NCBI GenBank assembly: GCA_905221035.1
Contig: CAJNBP010000001.1
Location: 186,001 to 250,000, forward strand
Direction: 5' to 3'
DNA: 64,000 nucleotides
From: a bacterium
GTDB lineage: Bacteria; Bacillota; Bacilli; Lactobacillales; Streptococcaceae
Each line of letters starts with the position of its first letter. The stretch's first letter is position 1. Positions 18,485 through 29,957 of this stretch are shown here, in pieces. The notes below the pieces were generated by a model. The model made no database searches. It saw nothing but the letters and a program-made list of their open reading frames with translations, and was not told the DNA's origin. The position numbers and the translations under genes were made by a program.

Positions 18485-20203
18485 TTATTTTACAAAAGCA
18501 TTGATTTCTGCTTCGATGTTAGCAATCTTAGCTTGTGATTCTTCGTTGGTTTCACCTACAACTGCAATGTAGAACTTGATTTTTGGTTCTGTACCTGAAG
18601 GGCGAACTGCAATCCATGAACCGTCAGCAAGTGTGTATTTCAATACATCACTTGGAGGAGTTGTCAAGTTTGTAACAGTTCCGTCAGCAGCAGTAGCAGT
18701 TTGAGCCTTGAAGTCTTCTACGACAGTGATAGCTGTTGTGTTCCATTCTTTTGGAGCATTGTTGCGGAATTTAGCCATAATTGCTTTGATTTGTTCTGCA
18801 CCATCGACACCTGAAAGAGTAACAGAGATAGTCTTTTCTGCGTAGTAGCCGTACTCTTTGTAGATTTCTTCGATACCGTCAGCAAGGGTCAAACCACGTG
18901 AACGGTAGTAGGCAGCAAGTTCAGCAACGACAAGAACGGCTTGGATAGCATCTTTATCACGTACGAATGGTTTAATCAAGTAACCGAAGCTTTCTTCAAA
19001 CCCCATCATGTAAGTGTGGTTGTGTTTTTCTTCGAATTCTTGAATTTTTTCAGCGATGAATTTGAAACCAGTCAAGACGTTGAACATAGTTGCGCCGTAG
19101 CTTTCAGCAATCTTCGTTACCAAGTCAGTTGATACGATAGATTTACATAGGGCTGCATTTTCAGGAAGAGTTCCAGCGTTTTTGTGGGCTTCCAAGATGT
19201 ATTTAGCCATGATAGCACCGATTTGGTTACCTGAAAGGTTGAGGTAGCTACCATCTTTTTGAAGTACTTCAACACCAACACGGTCAGCGTCAGGGTCAGT
19301 TGCCACAAGAACATCTGCACCAACTTGACGACCAAGTTCTTCAGCAAGGGCAAAGGCTGCTTGGCTTTCTGGGTTTGGAGATTTTACAGTTGAGAAGTCA
19401 GGGTCAGCAGTTGCTTGTGCTTCAACGACTTGAACTGAGTCAAATCCTGCTTGGGCAAGAGCACGACGAGCCAACATTTCACCAGTACCATGAAGTGGTG
19501 TGTAGACAATTTTCATGTCTTTACCGAATTCTTCAATCAAGGCTGGGTTGATGTTTACGTCCTTAACCTCTTTAAGGTATTCTACGTCAACAGCTTCGCC
19601 GATAACTTCAATCAAGCCAGAAGCTTTTTCAGCTTCCACATCAGCAATTTCAACTGCAAATGGGTTTTCGATAGCACGGATATAAGTAGTCAACGCGTCC
19701 GCATCGTGTGGAGGCATTTGTCCACCGTCTTCACCGTAAACCTTGTAACCGTTAAATGGAGCAGGGTTGTGGCTGGCTGTGACCATAATACCTGCGAAAC
19801 AGTTGAGGTGACGAACCGCAAATGAGAGTTCTGGAGTTGGACGAAGGCTTTCAAATACATAAGATTTGATACCGTGTTTAGCAAGCACTGCTGCAGATTC
19901 AAAGGCAAACTCTGGTGAGAAGTGACGGCTATCGTAGGCGATTGCGACACCACGTTCTTTTTCGTTTCCACCTTTTGACTCAATCAAACGAGCCAATCCT
20001 TCAGTAGCTTGGCGAACAACGTAGATGTTGATGCGGTTTGTACCAGCACCAATCAAGCCACGCATACCCGCAGTACCAAATTCAAGATTTGTATAGAAGG
20101 CATCTTCCCTTGTTTTTTCGTCCATATTTTCCAAATCTTGACGAAGGTAGTCAGGAAGCTCCGCAAAATCAACCCATTTCTGGTAATTTTCTTGGTAAGA
20201 CAT
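18485..20203 (-). CDS. pgm: Phosphoglucomutase / phospho-sugar mutase
   Basis: 572-residue alpha-D-phosphohexomutase interconverting glucose-6-phosphate and glucose-1-phosphate, the branch point to UDP-glucose (capsule, teichoic acid precursors) and ADP-glucose (the glg operon here). The phosphoserine loop is TASHNP with S144; the metal site is DPDADRVG, the sugar loop GFEESFGY, and the phosphate-binding loop RPSGTEPKIKFY is near the end. Start ATG 20203 has AAAGGAG upstream. The IS inserted 15 bases after the stop codon, between gene and terminator. Monocistronic. Confidence 0.95.
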   Translation of the reverse strand: MSYQENYQKWVDFAELPDYLRQDLENMDEKTREDAFYTNLEFGTAGMRGLIGAGTNRINIYVVRQATEGLARLIESKGGNEKERGVAIAYDSRHFSPEFAFESAAVLAKHGIKSYVFESLRPTPELSFAVRHLNCFAGIMVTASHNPAPFNGYKVYGEDGGQMPPHDADALTTYIRAIENPFAVEIADVEAEKASGLIEVIGEAVDVEYLKEVKDVNINPALIEEFGKDMKIVYTPLHGTGEMLARRALAQAGFDSVQVVEAQATADPDFSTVKSPNPESQAAFALAEELGRQVGADVLVATDPDADRVGVEVLQKDGSYLNLSGNQIGAIMAKYILEAHKNAGTLPENAALCKSIVSTDLVTKIAESYGATMFNVLTGFKFIAEKIQEFEEKHNHTYMMGFEESFGYLIKPFVRDKDAIQAVLVVAELAAYYRSRGLTLADGIEEIYKEYGYYAEKTISVTLSGVDGAEQIKAIMAKFRNNAPKEWNTTAITVVEDFKAQTATAADGTVTNLTTPPSDVLKYTLADGSWIAVRPSGTEPKIKFYIAVVGETNEESQAKIANIEAEINAFVK

Positions 20204-20321
20204 TAAAATTCTCCTTTTTATAAATTGTTTTAACCGTTCACATTATAGCACTTTTTAGCATTTTAGTAAAACGGTAGCATAATTTTCAGAAAAGTAGTGA
20301 CCTATGCCTGTTTATCAAGTC

Positions 20322-20350
20322 TTGAATGCCTTAGGGAAACATGCTATACT
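20322..20350 (+). promoter_or_regulatory. Promoter of the ABC-F gene, giving a leaderless mRNA
   Basis: TTGAAT (20322-20327), 17-base spacer, TATACT (20345-20350). The predicted start, seven bases after the -10, is the A of ATG 20357. There is no room for a 5' leader or ribosome-binding site. Confidence 0.75.
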
Positions 20351-20356
20351 ACTTGT

Positions 20357-22258
20357 ATGATTATTTTACAAGCTAATAAAATTGAACGTTCTTTTGCAGG
20401 AGAGGTTCTTTTTGATAATATCAACCTGCAAGTTGATGAACGAGACAGGATTGCTCTTGTTGGGAAAAATGGAGCAGGTAAGTCTACTCTTTTGAAGATT
20501 TTGGTTGGAGAAGAGGAACCAACTAGTGGAGAAATCAATAAGAAAAAAGATATTTCTCTGTCTTACCTAGCCCAAGATAGCCGATTTGAGTCTGAAAATA
20601 CCATCTACGATGAGATGCTTCATGTTTTTGATGACCTGCGTCAAACTGAGAAACAACTTCGTCAGATGGAATTGGAGATGGGTGAAAAGTCTGGTGAGGA
20701 TTTGGATAAACTGATGTCAGATTATGACCGCTTATCTGAGAATTTTCGTCAAGCGGGTGGCTTTACCTATGAAGCTGATATTCGAGCGATTTTAAATGGA
20801 TTCAAGTTTGACGAATCTATGTGGCAGATGAAAATTGCCGAGCTTTCTGGTGGTCAAAATACTCGTTTGGCACTTGCTAAAATGCTTCTTGAAAAGCCCA
20901 ATCTCTTGGTCTTGGACGAGCCAACCAACCACTTGGATATCGAAACTATTGCCTGGCTAGAGAATTACTTGGTAAACTATAGCGGTGCCCTCATTATTGT
21001 TAGCCACGACCGTTATTTTTTAGACAAGGTTGCGACGATTACGCTGGATTTGACCAAGCATTCCTTGGATCGCTATGTGGGCAATTATTCTCGCTTTGTC
21101 GAGCTGAAAGAGCAAAAGCTAGCTACTGAGGCAAAAAACTATGAAAAGCAACAGAAGGAAATTGCTGCTCTGGAAGATTTTGTCAATCGCAATCTAGTCC
21201 GTGCTTCAACGACCAAACGTGCCCAATCTCGACGCAAACAACTGGAAAAAATGGAGCGTTTGGACAAGCCTGAAGCTGGTAAGAAATCAGCCAATATGAC
21301 CTTCCAGTCTGAAAAAAGCTCTGGTAATGTTGTCCTGACTGTTGAAAATGCGGCTATTGGCTATGATGGGGAAATATTGTCAGAACCTATCAACCTAGAC
21401 CTTCGTAAGATGAATGCTGTCGCTATCGTCGGTCCAAATGGTATTGGGAAATCAACTTTTATCAAATCTATTGTGGATCAGATTCCTTTTATCGAGGGAG
21501 AGAAGCGCTTTGGCGCTAATGTGGAGGTGGGTTACTATGACCAAACCCAAAGCAAGCTGACAGCAAGTAATACGGTTCTGGATGAACTCTGGAATGATTT
21601 TAAGTTGACACCAGAAGTTGAAATCCGTAATCGTCTAGGGGCCTTTCTTTTTTCTGGAGATGATGTTAAAAAATCAGTTGGCATGTTGTCAGGTGGCGAG
21701 AAAGCTCGTTTGCTTTTGGCTAAATTGTCTATGGAAAACAACAACTTCCTGATCCTTGACGAGCCAACCAACCACTTGGATATTGATAGTAAAGAAGTGC
21801 TTGAAAATGCCTTGATTGACTTTGATGGAACCTTGCTCTTTGTCAGCCACGACCGTTACTTTATCAATCGTGTGGCAACTCATGTTCTAGAATTGTCTGA
21901 GAATGGATCAACTCTCTACCTTGGAGATTACGACTATTATGTCGATAAAAAGGCTGAAATGGAAGTCAGTCAGTTAGAGGAAGCTTTAACCAGCAATCAA
22001 GTAAAAGAAGCAAGTCCAGTCAATGACTATCAAGCTCAGAAAGAAAGTCAAAAAGAAGTTCGCAAGCTCATGCGACAAATTGAAAGTCTAGAAGCTGAAA
22101 TTGAAGAGTTAGAAAGTCAAAGTCAAGCCATTTCGGAACAAATGTTGGAAACCAATGATGCAGGTAAACTCATGGAATTGCAGACTGAGCTGGACAAAAT
22201 CAGCCACCGTCAGGAAGAAGCTATGCTTGAGTGGGAAGAATTGTCAGAGCAGGTGTAA
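20357..22258 (+). CDS. ABC-F family ATPase (ribosome-associated)
   Basis: 633-residue protein with two ATP-binding cassettes and no membrane segments, so not a transporter. Cassette 1: Walker A GKNGAGKST (36-44), signature LSGGQ, Walker B LLVLDEPTNHLD. Cassette 2: Walker A GPNGIGKST, signature LSGGEKAR, Walker B FLILDEPTNHLD. The linker between cassettes and a long charged C-terminal coiled coil (about 555-633) resemble the YdiF/Uup-like translation factors. These act at the ribosomal E site or protect ribosomes; no resistance role can be claimed. The start is ATG 20357; upstream in-frame sequence overlaps the promoter. The Rgg gene starts two bases after the stop. Confidence 0.93.
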   Translation: MIILQANKIERSFAGEVLFDNINLQVDERDRIALVGKNGAGKSTLLKILVGEEEPTSGEINKKKDISLSYLAQDSRFESENTIYDEMLHVFDDLRQTEKQLRQMELEMGEKSGEDLDKLMSDYDRLSENFRQAGGFTYEADIRAILNGFKFDESMWQMKIAELSGGQNTRLALAKMLLEKPNLLVLDEPTNHLDIETIAWLENYLVNYSGALIIVSHDRYFLDKVATITLDLTKHSLDRYVGNYSRFVELKEQKLATEAKNYEKQQKEIAALEDFVNRNLVRASTTKRAQSRRKQLEKMERLDKPEAGKKSANMTFQSEKSSGNVVLTVENAAIGYDGEILSEPINLDLRKMNAVAIVGPNGIGKSTFIKSIVDQIPFIEGEKRFGANVEVGYYDQTQSKLTASNTVLDELWNDFKLTPEVEIRNRLGAFLFSGDDVKKSVGMLSGGEKARLLLAKLSMENNNFLILDEPTNHLDIDSKEVLENALIDFDGTLLFVSHDRYFINRVATHVLELSENGSTLYLGDYDYYVDKKAEMEVSQLEEALTSNQVKEASPVNDYQAQKESQKEVRKLMRQIESLEAEIEELESQSQAISEQMLETNDAGKLMELQTELDKISHRQEEAMLEWEELSEQV

Positions 22259-22260
22259 AG

Positions 22261-23124
22261 ATGGAACATCTTGGAAAAGTATTTCGTGAATTTCGGACAA
22301 GTGGCAATTATTCCTTAAAGGAGGCCGCAGGCGAGTCCTGTTCAACCTCTCAGTTATCTCGCTTTGAGCTTGGGGAGTCTGACCTAGCAGTCTCACGTTT
22401 CTTTGAGATTTTGGATAACATTCATGTCACAATCGAAAATTTCATGGATAAGGCAAGGAATTTTCATAATCATGAACATGTTGCTATGATGGGACAAATT
22501 GTGCCCCTTTACTATTCAAATGATATTGCAGGTTTTCAAAAGCTTCAAAGAGAACAACTTGAAAAGGCTAAGAGTTCGACGACTCCCCTTTATTTTGAGC
22601 TGAACTGGATTTTGCTACAAGGTCTGATTTGTCAAAGAGATGCGAGTTATGAGATGAAGCAGGATGATTTGGATAAGGTAGCAGATTATCTCTTCAAAAC
22701 AGAGGAATGGACCATGTATGAGTTGATTCTTTTTGGAAATCTCTATAGTTTCTACGATGTGGACTATGTTACACGGATAGGTAGAGAAGTTATGGAGAGG
22801 GAAGAATTTTACCAAGAGATTGGTCGCCATAAGAGATTAGTGTTGATTTTGGCCCTCAATTGTTACCAGCATTGTTTAGAGCATTCTTCTTTTGATAATG
22901 CCAACTATTTCGAGGCTTATACAGAGAAGATTATTGGCAAAAATATTAGTCTGTATGAACGAAATATTTTACATTACCTAAAAGGCTTTGCCTTGTACCA
23001 AAAAGGACAGTGTAAAGAAGGTTGTAAGCAGATACAAGAGGCCATGCATATTTTTGATGTGTTAGGTCTTCCAGAGCAAGTAGCCTACTATCAAGAACAC
23101 TACGAAAAATTTGTCAAAGATTAA
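22261..23124 (+). CDS. Rgg/GadR/MutR family transcriptional regulator
   Basis: 287-residue regulator. An N-terminal XRE helix-turn-helix (about residues 6-60; SLKEAAGESCSTSQLSRFE) is followed by an alpha-helical, TPR-like domain of the kind that binds short hydrophobic peptides in Rgg proteins. ATG 22261 follows the ABC-F stop by two bases, so it is probably co-transcribed from the leaderless promoter. I looked for a short peptide gene on both strands of the adjoining gaps and found none, so the ligand, if any, is encoded elsewhere. The next gene, an MFS exporter, is a likely target (inference). Confidence 0.88.
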   Translation: MEHLGKVFREFRTSGNYSLKEAAGESCSTSQLSRFELGESDLAVSRFFEILDNIHVTIENFMDKARNFHNHEHVAMMGQIVPLYYSNDIAGFQKLQREQLEKAKSSTTPLYFELNWILLQGLICQRDASYEMKQDDLDKVADYLFKTEEWTMYELILFGNLYSFYDVDYVTRIGREVMEREEFYQEIGRHKRLVLILALNCYQHCLEHSSFDNANYFEAYTEKIIGKNISLYERNILHYLKGFALYQKGQCKEGCKQIQEAMHIFDVLGLPEQVAYYQEHYEKFVKD

Positions 23125-23203
23125 TTTTCCCAAATAAGGGAAGAAATCAAAAGCTCCTTTCGGTTTTGATACAATAGTTTCAAAATTTGAGAGGAGTTTT
23201 TAT

Positions 23204-24382
23204 ATGAATCGCTATGCAGTACAGCTGATTAGTCGTGGAGCTGTTAACAAGATAGGAAATATGCTCTATGATTATGGAAATAGTGTCTGGTTGGCATCGA
23301 TGGGAACGATTGGACAGACAGTTTTAGGGATTTATCAGATCTCTGAACTCGCTACATCCATACTAGTTAATCCCTTTGGCGGAGTCATTTCAGACCGTTT
23401 TTCTCGTCGTAAGATTTTAATGGCGGCAGACCTTGTTTGTGGGATTCTTTGTCTGGCTATTTCTTTTATAAGAAATGACAGCTGGATGATTGGAGCTTTG
23501 ATTGTTGCTAATATTGTGCAGGCGATTGCTTTTGCCTTTTCTAGACCTGCAAATAAGGCCATTATCACAGAATTGGTAGAGAAGGATGAACTAGTCCTCT
23601 ATAATTCTCGTTTGGAGTTGGTCTTGCAGGTTGTCAGTGTGAGTTCCCCTGTACTCTCTTTTCTGGTCTTACAATTCGCAAGTCTTCGCATTACCTTGGT
23701 ATTAGATGCTCTTAGTTTTTTTCTCGCTTTTGGCTTGGTAGCCTTGCTTCCAAAGAAAGAAGAGAAGGCTTTGGGGGAGAAGAAACTCACATTTAAAGTT
23801 ATTATTTCTGATATTAAGGAGGGAGTTCACTATATTGTGAAGCAAAAAGAAATCTTCTTTTTGTTAGTCATAGCTTCAAGTGTCAATTTTTTCTTCGCAG
23901 CTTTTAATTATCTCCTTCCCTTTTCAAATCAGCTCTATGGAGTACAAGGTGCCTATGCCACTATTTTAACAATGGGTGCTATCGGATCTATTGTTGGGGC
24001 CCTGTTAGCTAGTAAGATTAAAGCTAGTATGGAAAAGCTTTTGTTGTTATTGGCTCTGACTGGACTTGGAGTGATGATAATGGGTTTCACACTCCCCACC
24101 TACCTTGCCTTTTCAGGGAATTTCATTTGTGAACTATTTATGACGATGTTTAATATTCACTTTTTTACTCAAGTACAAACCAAGGTTGATGGTGAATATC
24201 TGGGCAGAGTCCTTAGTTCGATTTATACCTTAGCTATACTATTTATGCCAATTGCAACAGGTTTAATGACCTGGCTTCCAAGTGTCCATCTTTATTCTTT
24301 CTTGATTATAGGACTTGGAGTTGTTGCTTTATCTTTCTTAGCTCTAGGCTATGTACGAATTCATTTTAAAAAAGAGATATAA
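23204..24382 (+). CDS. Major facilitator superfamily transporter
   Basis: 392-residue integral membrane protein with about 12 predicted helices. The segment FGGVISDRFSRRKILMAADL between helices 2 and 3 is the MFS signature (G-X3-D-R-X-G-R-R type). It resembles drug or macrolide-type efflux pumps (MefA/LmrP-like), but the substrate is unknown. TACAAT before GAGAGGAG and ATG 23204 suggests its own promoter in the 79-base gap after the Rgg gene. Its end is followed by a hairpin overlapping the ligA promoter. Confidence 0.88.
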   Translation: MNRYAVQLISRGAVNKIGNMLYDYGNSVWLASMGTIGQTVLGIYQISELATSILVNPFGGVISDRFSRRKILMAADLVCGILCLAISFIRNDSWMIGALIVANIVQAIAFAFSRPANKAIITELVEKDELVLYNSRLELVLQVVSVSSPVLSFLVLQFASLRITLVLDALSFFLAFGLVALLPKKEEKALGEKKLTFKVIISDIKEGVHYIVKQKEIFFLLVIASSVNFFFAAFNYLLPFSNQLYGVQGAYATILTMGAIGSIVGALLASKIKASMEKLLLLLALTGLGVMIMGFTLPTYLAFSGNFICELFMTMFNIHFFTQVQTKVDGEYLGRVLSSIYTLAILFMPIATGLMTWLPSVHLYSFLIIGLGVVALSFLALGYVRIHFKKEI

Positions 24383-24427
24383 GTCTGTTTGAGTTTTAAA
24401 AATAATTCCAATCTAAGTGTTTTTTCC

Positions 24428-26433
<2,006 letters not shown>

Positions 26434-26435
26434 CA

Positions 26436-27395
26436 ATGACAGAAGATAGAAAACGTGCGCGTTTAATTTATAACCCAACCTCAGGGCAGGAAATTATCAA
26501 GAAAAATATAGCAGAAGTGCTGGATGTTTTGGAAGATATTGGCTATGAAACCAGTGCCTTTCAAACGACTCCAGAACCTCTTTCAGCACAAAAAGAAGCT
26601 GAGAGAGCAGCCAAAGCTGGTTTTGATTTGATTATTGCTGCAGGTGGTGATGGAACAATTAATGAAGTAGTCAATGGGGTTGCCTCGCTCGACAAGAGGC
26701 CTCGGCTTGCCATTATTCCAACAGGGACGACTAATGATTATGCGCGTGCCCTAAAAATTCCAATGGGTGATCCTGTTGCGGCTGCTCAGATTATTGCTAA
26801 AAATGAGACCATTCATATGGATATTGGACGAGCTTTTGGCGACAAATATTTTATTAATATTGCCGCTGCAGGTACTCTGACTGAATTGACTTACAGTGTT
26901 CCAAGTGAAGTCAAGACGCGTCTGGGTTATTTTGCCTATGTTGCTAAAGGCATTGAAATGTTTCCTAAGACCAAGGTTCGTCCAGTGAGAATCACACACG
27001 ATCAGGGGGTCTTTGAAGGAGAGGTGTCCTTGATTTTTGTTGCCCTGACCAATTCCATTGGAGGGTTTGAGCAGTTAGCGCCTGATACCAAGTTAGACGA
27101 TGGAAATTTTACTCTGATTTTGGTCAAGACAGACAAGCTATTTGATATGTTGGGCTTATTGATACAGGCCATTAATGGTGGGCAGCATGTCTCAGATGTC
27201 AATATCGAATACCTCAAAACGAGCAAACTGCGTTTAGAAGTTTTAGATGACCAGGAACCATTTATGCTGAACCTAGATGGGGAATATGGAGGAGATACCC
27301 CAGTTGAACTTCAAGTCTGCCATCATCACATCGAATTTTTTGTCAATCGAGACGAGATTGGTCAAGAATTTATTAGTGAAACAGAAATAAATTAA
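26436..27395 (+). CDS. Diacylglycerol kinase family lipid kinase (DgkB-like)
   Basis: 319-residue soluble lipid kinase with the catalytic GGDGT at 70-74 (IIAAGGDGTINEVVNG) and PTGTTNDYARAL after it. In Gram-positives this family (DgkB/DagK) recycles the diacylglycerol released by lipoteichoic acid synthesis into phosphatidic acid; in streptococci that DAG may come from other glycolipid turnover. ATG 26436 (MTEDRKRARL), two bases after ligA, is preferred to an upstream in-frame start within ligA. pulA follows after 16 bases with a good AAAAGGAAAA site, so ligA-dgk-pulA may form one transcript. Confidence 0.92.
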   Translation: MTEDRKRARLIYNPTSGQEIIKKNIAEVLDVLEDIGYETSAFQTTPEPLSAQKEAERAAKAGFDLIIAAGGDGTINEVVNGVASLDKRPRLAIIPTGTTNDYARALKIPMGDPVAAAQIIAKNETIHMDIGRAFGDKYFINIAAAGTLTELTYSVPSEVKTRLGYFAYVAKGIEMFPKTKVRPVRITHDQGVFEGEVSLIFVALTNSIGGFEQLAPDTKLDDGNFTLILVKTDKLFDMLGLLIQAINGGQHVSDVNIEYLKTSKLRLEVLDDQEPFMLNLDGEYGGDTPVELQVCHHHIEFFVNRDEIGQEFISETEIN

Positions 27396-27411
27396 AAAAG
27401 GAAAAATAAAA

Positions 27412-29691
27412 ATGTATAACTACCCTATGCGCATTCATTACCATCGCAAGAATGGTGAATACGACACTTGCTCTTTTGTAAAGAGTAAGGATCAACGAAT
27501 TGATTTACTGACTTATAAAGAGGATTATTTTGGTGCTTTATTTAGTTTTGAACACCTAAGTGTTCATCCCTTAGAAAGCTTGAATTTTGTGGTTCATACT
27601 GGCCAAACCAGTAAAGAATATGCCATCCGTTTTAATCACTATCCTCTCTTAACAGAGGTCTGGATTTTGGAAGGGGATGATAGAATTTATTATTCTGAAA
27701 ATCCTGCTATCGCCAGTCCTTTCTATAAAAATCAAAATCCTTTTGCCTTTGACAAGGCTATCAATAGTGCTAGTTTCGACCACCACTGGGGCTACCAAGG
27801 GGAATTGGGGTGCCGTGTAGAGGACAATCAGGCTCATTTCGCCCTCTGGGCTCCAACAGCGACAGAAGTGCAGGTTGTCGTTTATGAATCAGCTACTAAT
27901 GATGCACCTGTTTGGAAGACTTTTGAGATGGAGAGAGGCAATAGCTACTCTTATAATCATAGAGACAATACAATCGGTGTCTGGAGTTTGGATGTTGAGG
28001 AAGATTTGACTGGTAAGACTTATCAGTATCAAGTCCAATTTCCTCATCACCAAACAGTGACACGTGACCCTTATACCATCGCGACCAGCCCTGATGGCAA
28101 ACGTTCAGCTATTCTGAGTCATGAAGAAAAGCAAGTTGCAAACTTTGAGGTTAAGCATGGTTCTGATGCTACTTGGCGTTTGACAAATCCATGTAAGGCA
28201 GTCATCTGTGAAATGCATATTCGTGATTTGACCAAATCACCGACTTCAGGTGTGGATGAACATCTTCGAGGAACTTTCTTGGGTGCAGCTCAGACTGGGA
28301 CGGTTAACCAGTACGGCCAAGCAACTGCTTTTGATTACATCAAAGAGATCGGCTACAATTATGTTCAGTTGCAACCAATTGCAGATCGTCATAAAGAGTA
28401 TGATGCGGATGGGAATGTAACCTACAACTGGGGTTATGATCCACAAAACTATAACGCACCAGAAACCAGCCTTTCAACAAATCCAGATGATCCAGCTCAG
28501 GTTATTCGTGATTTGAAGACCATGGTTCAAGCTTACCACGATGCGGGTATTGGTGTTATTATGGATGTGGTCTATAACCATACCTTCTCAGTTGTTGATG
28601 CACCTTTTCAAACAACTGTCCCTGATTACTATTATCGTATGAATCCAGATGGTACCTTCCAGAATGGAACGGGTGTTGGAAATGAAACTGCCAGTGAACA
28701 CGAAATGTTCCGCAAGTATATGATTGATTCCCTTCTATACTGGGTGCAAGAATACAATATTGACGGCTTCCGTTTTGACTTGATGGGGATTCATGATGTC
28801 AAGACCATGCAGATGATTCGTCAAAGCTTGGATGAAATCGACCCCAACATTATCCTCTATGGAGAAGGATGGGATATGGGAACAGGTCTTGCCCCTTATG
28901 ATAAGGCTAAGAAAGACAATGCCTACCAGATGCCAAATATTGGTTTCTTTAATGACAATCAGCGCGATGCTGTCAAAGGTGGAGAAGTCTACGGTGCTAT
29001 CAAGTCAGGTTTTGTCAGTGGTGCTGCGACAGAACCAATTCTTGCCAAAGCAATTCTAGGCAGTCGTGAATTAGGAACCTATACACATCCAAATCAAGTA
29101 CTCAACTATGTGGAAGCTCATGACAATTACAATCTTCACGATTTGTTGGCAACCCTTCATCCAGACCAAAGTTCTGAGCAAATCATGCGTAAGGTTGAGA
29201 CAGCCACAGCCATGAATCTGCTCATGCAGGGGATGGCCTTTATGGAAATCGGTCAAGAATTTGGTCGTACCAAACTAGTTGCGACTGGTGAAAATGGTGA
29301 GTTGACTCATGATGATAGAGAGCGTGCCATGAATAGCTATAACGCTCCTGACAGTGTGAACCAAGTGAACTGGGACTTGATCAATGAGCGTCAAGATAGT
29401 ATTGAGTTTATCCGTCAAATTATTCGATTGAAGACAGAAACCTGTGCCTTTTCTTACCCTACTTATGATGAGATTTACCATCATGTTTTTGTTCATTCCG
29501 CTCACGAACATAGCGGTTGGATTGTCTATGAGATTCATGGAGAGGATCACCTATTGGTAGTCTTTAATGCTAAAGGGAAGCCCTTCCAGTTTGAAAATGC
29601 TGGAAATCTAGAACTCTTGGTGACCAATAGCCATTTAGATGATAAAGACATGGTTGGCGGCGTTAGTGCCAGCGTCTTTAAAGTCTTGTAG
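27412..29691 (+). CDS. pulA: Type I pullulanase
   Basis: 759-residue debranching enzyme (GH13_14) hydrolysing alpha-1,6 bonds of glycogen and pullulan. No signal peptide or LPXTG anchor, so it is cytosolic, unlike the surface pullulanase SpuA. An N-terminal beta region and CBM48 (about 125-225, FALWAPTATEVQVVVY) precede the barrel. The type I signature YNWGYDPQNY is present. Catalytic residues: nucleophile D456 (GFRFDLMG), acid E485 (YGEGWD), D571 (EAHDNYN). Its neighbourhood (gapN, glgBCDA) and cytosolic location point to glycogen or imported maltodextrin trimming. Confidence 0.95.
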   Translation: MYNYPMRIHYHRKNGEYDTCSFVKSKDQRIDLLTYKEDYFGALFSFEHLSVHPLESLNFVVHTGQTSKEYAIRFNHYPLLTEVWILEGDDRIYYSENPAIASPFYKNQNPFAFDKAINSASFDHHWGYQGELGCRVEDNQAHFALWAPTATEVQVVVYESATNDAPVWKTFEMERGNSYSYNHRDNTIGVWSLDVEEDLTGKTYQYQVQFPHHQTVTRDPYTIATSPDGKRSAILSHEEKQVANFEVKHGSDATWRLTNPCKAVICEMHIRDLTKSPTSGVDEHLRGTFLGAAQTGTVNQYGQATAFDYIKEIGYNYVQLQPIADRHKEYDADGNVTYNWGYDPQNYNAPETSLSTNPDDPAQVIRDLKTMVQAYHDAGIGVIMDVVYNHTFSVVDAPFQTTVPDYYYRMNPDGTFQNGTGVGNETASEHEMFRKYMIDSLLYWVQEYNIDGFRFDLMGIHDVKTMQMIRQSLDEIDPNIILYGEGWDMGTGLAPYDKAKKDNAYQMPNIGFFNDNQRDAVKGGEVYGAIKSGFVSGAATEPILAKAILGSRELGTYTHPNQVLNYVEAHDNYNLHDLLATLHPDQSSEQIMRKVETATAMNLLMQGMAFMEIGQEFGRTKLVATGENGELTHDDRERAMNSYNAPDSVNQVNWDLINERQDSIEFIRQIIRLKTETCAFSYPTYDEIYHHVFVHSAHEHSGWIVYEIHGEDHLLVVFNAKGKPFQFENAGNLELLVTNSHLDDKDMVGGVSASVFKVL

Positions 29692-29778
29692 AAAAAATCA
29701 AAAGTTATCAAGTATGTCGTATAATTTCTAGGATATTTTGATTCTAGAAAACACAAAAGTCAATGAAAAATAGTATAG

Positions 29779-29814
29779 CAAGAAAAAGGTTTAGTTCATC
29801 TAAGCCTTTTCTTC
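29779..29814 (+). terminator. Terminator in the pulA-gapN gap
   Basis: Stem AGAAAAAGGTTTAG / CTAAGCCTTTTCTT around the loop TTCAT (29781-29813), 88 bases after the pulA stop. It is A-rich before and T-rich after, so it may act both ways. Confidence 0.7.
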
Positions 29815-29863
29815 TGGTACTGACTGCTTAACAAGAGAGTTCAAATAGTTTGAAAAATCAACC

Positions 29864-29881
29864 TTGTGAAAATAATCTCAA
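29864..29881. promoter_or_regulatory. Candidate Rex operator upstream of gapN
   Basis: TTGTGAA-AATA-ATCTCAA: perfect left half-site, two mismatches in the right half of the Rex palindrome. It lies 17 bases upstream of the gapN -35 box. Confidence 0.4.
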
Positions 29882-29898
29882 AAATATTGTAAAAAGGG

Positions 29899-29926
29899 TT
29901 GTAATTTTCTGAAAATTTGGTAAAAT
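29899..29926 (+). promoter_or_regulatory. Promoter of gapN
   Basis: TTGTAA (29899-29904), 16-base spacer, TAAAAT (29921-29926) with an upstream TG (extended -10). The transcript would start near 29933 and carry AGGAGG before the TTG start. Confidence 0.65.
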
Positions 29927-29957
29927 ATATCTTAATCATTTTCAGGAGGACGAGAAT

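Noticed and set aside
20357..22258. ABC-F gene as an antibiotic resistance determinant
   Set aside because: The sequence pattern (short linker, long C-terminal coil) fits housekeeping YdiF/Uup-like proteins; no Msr/Vga/Lsa-type features are recognised.
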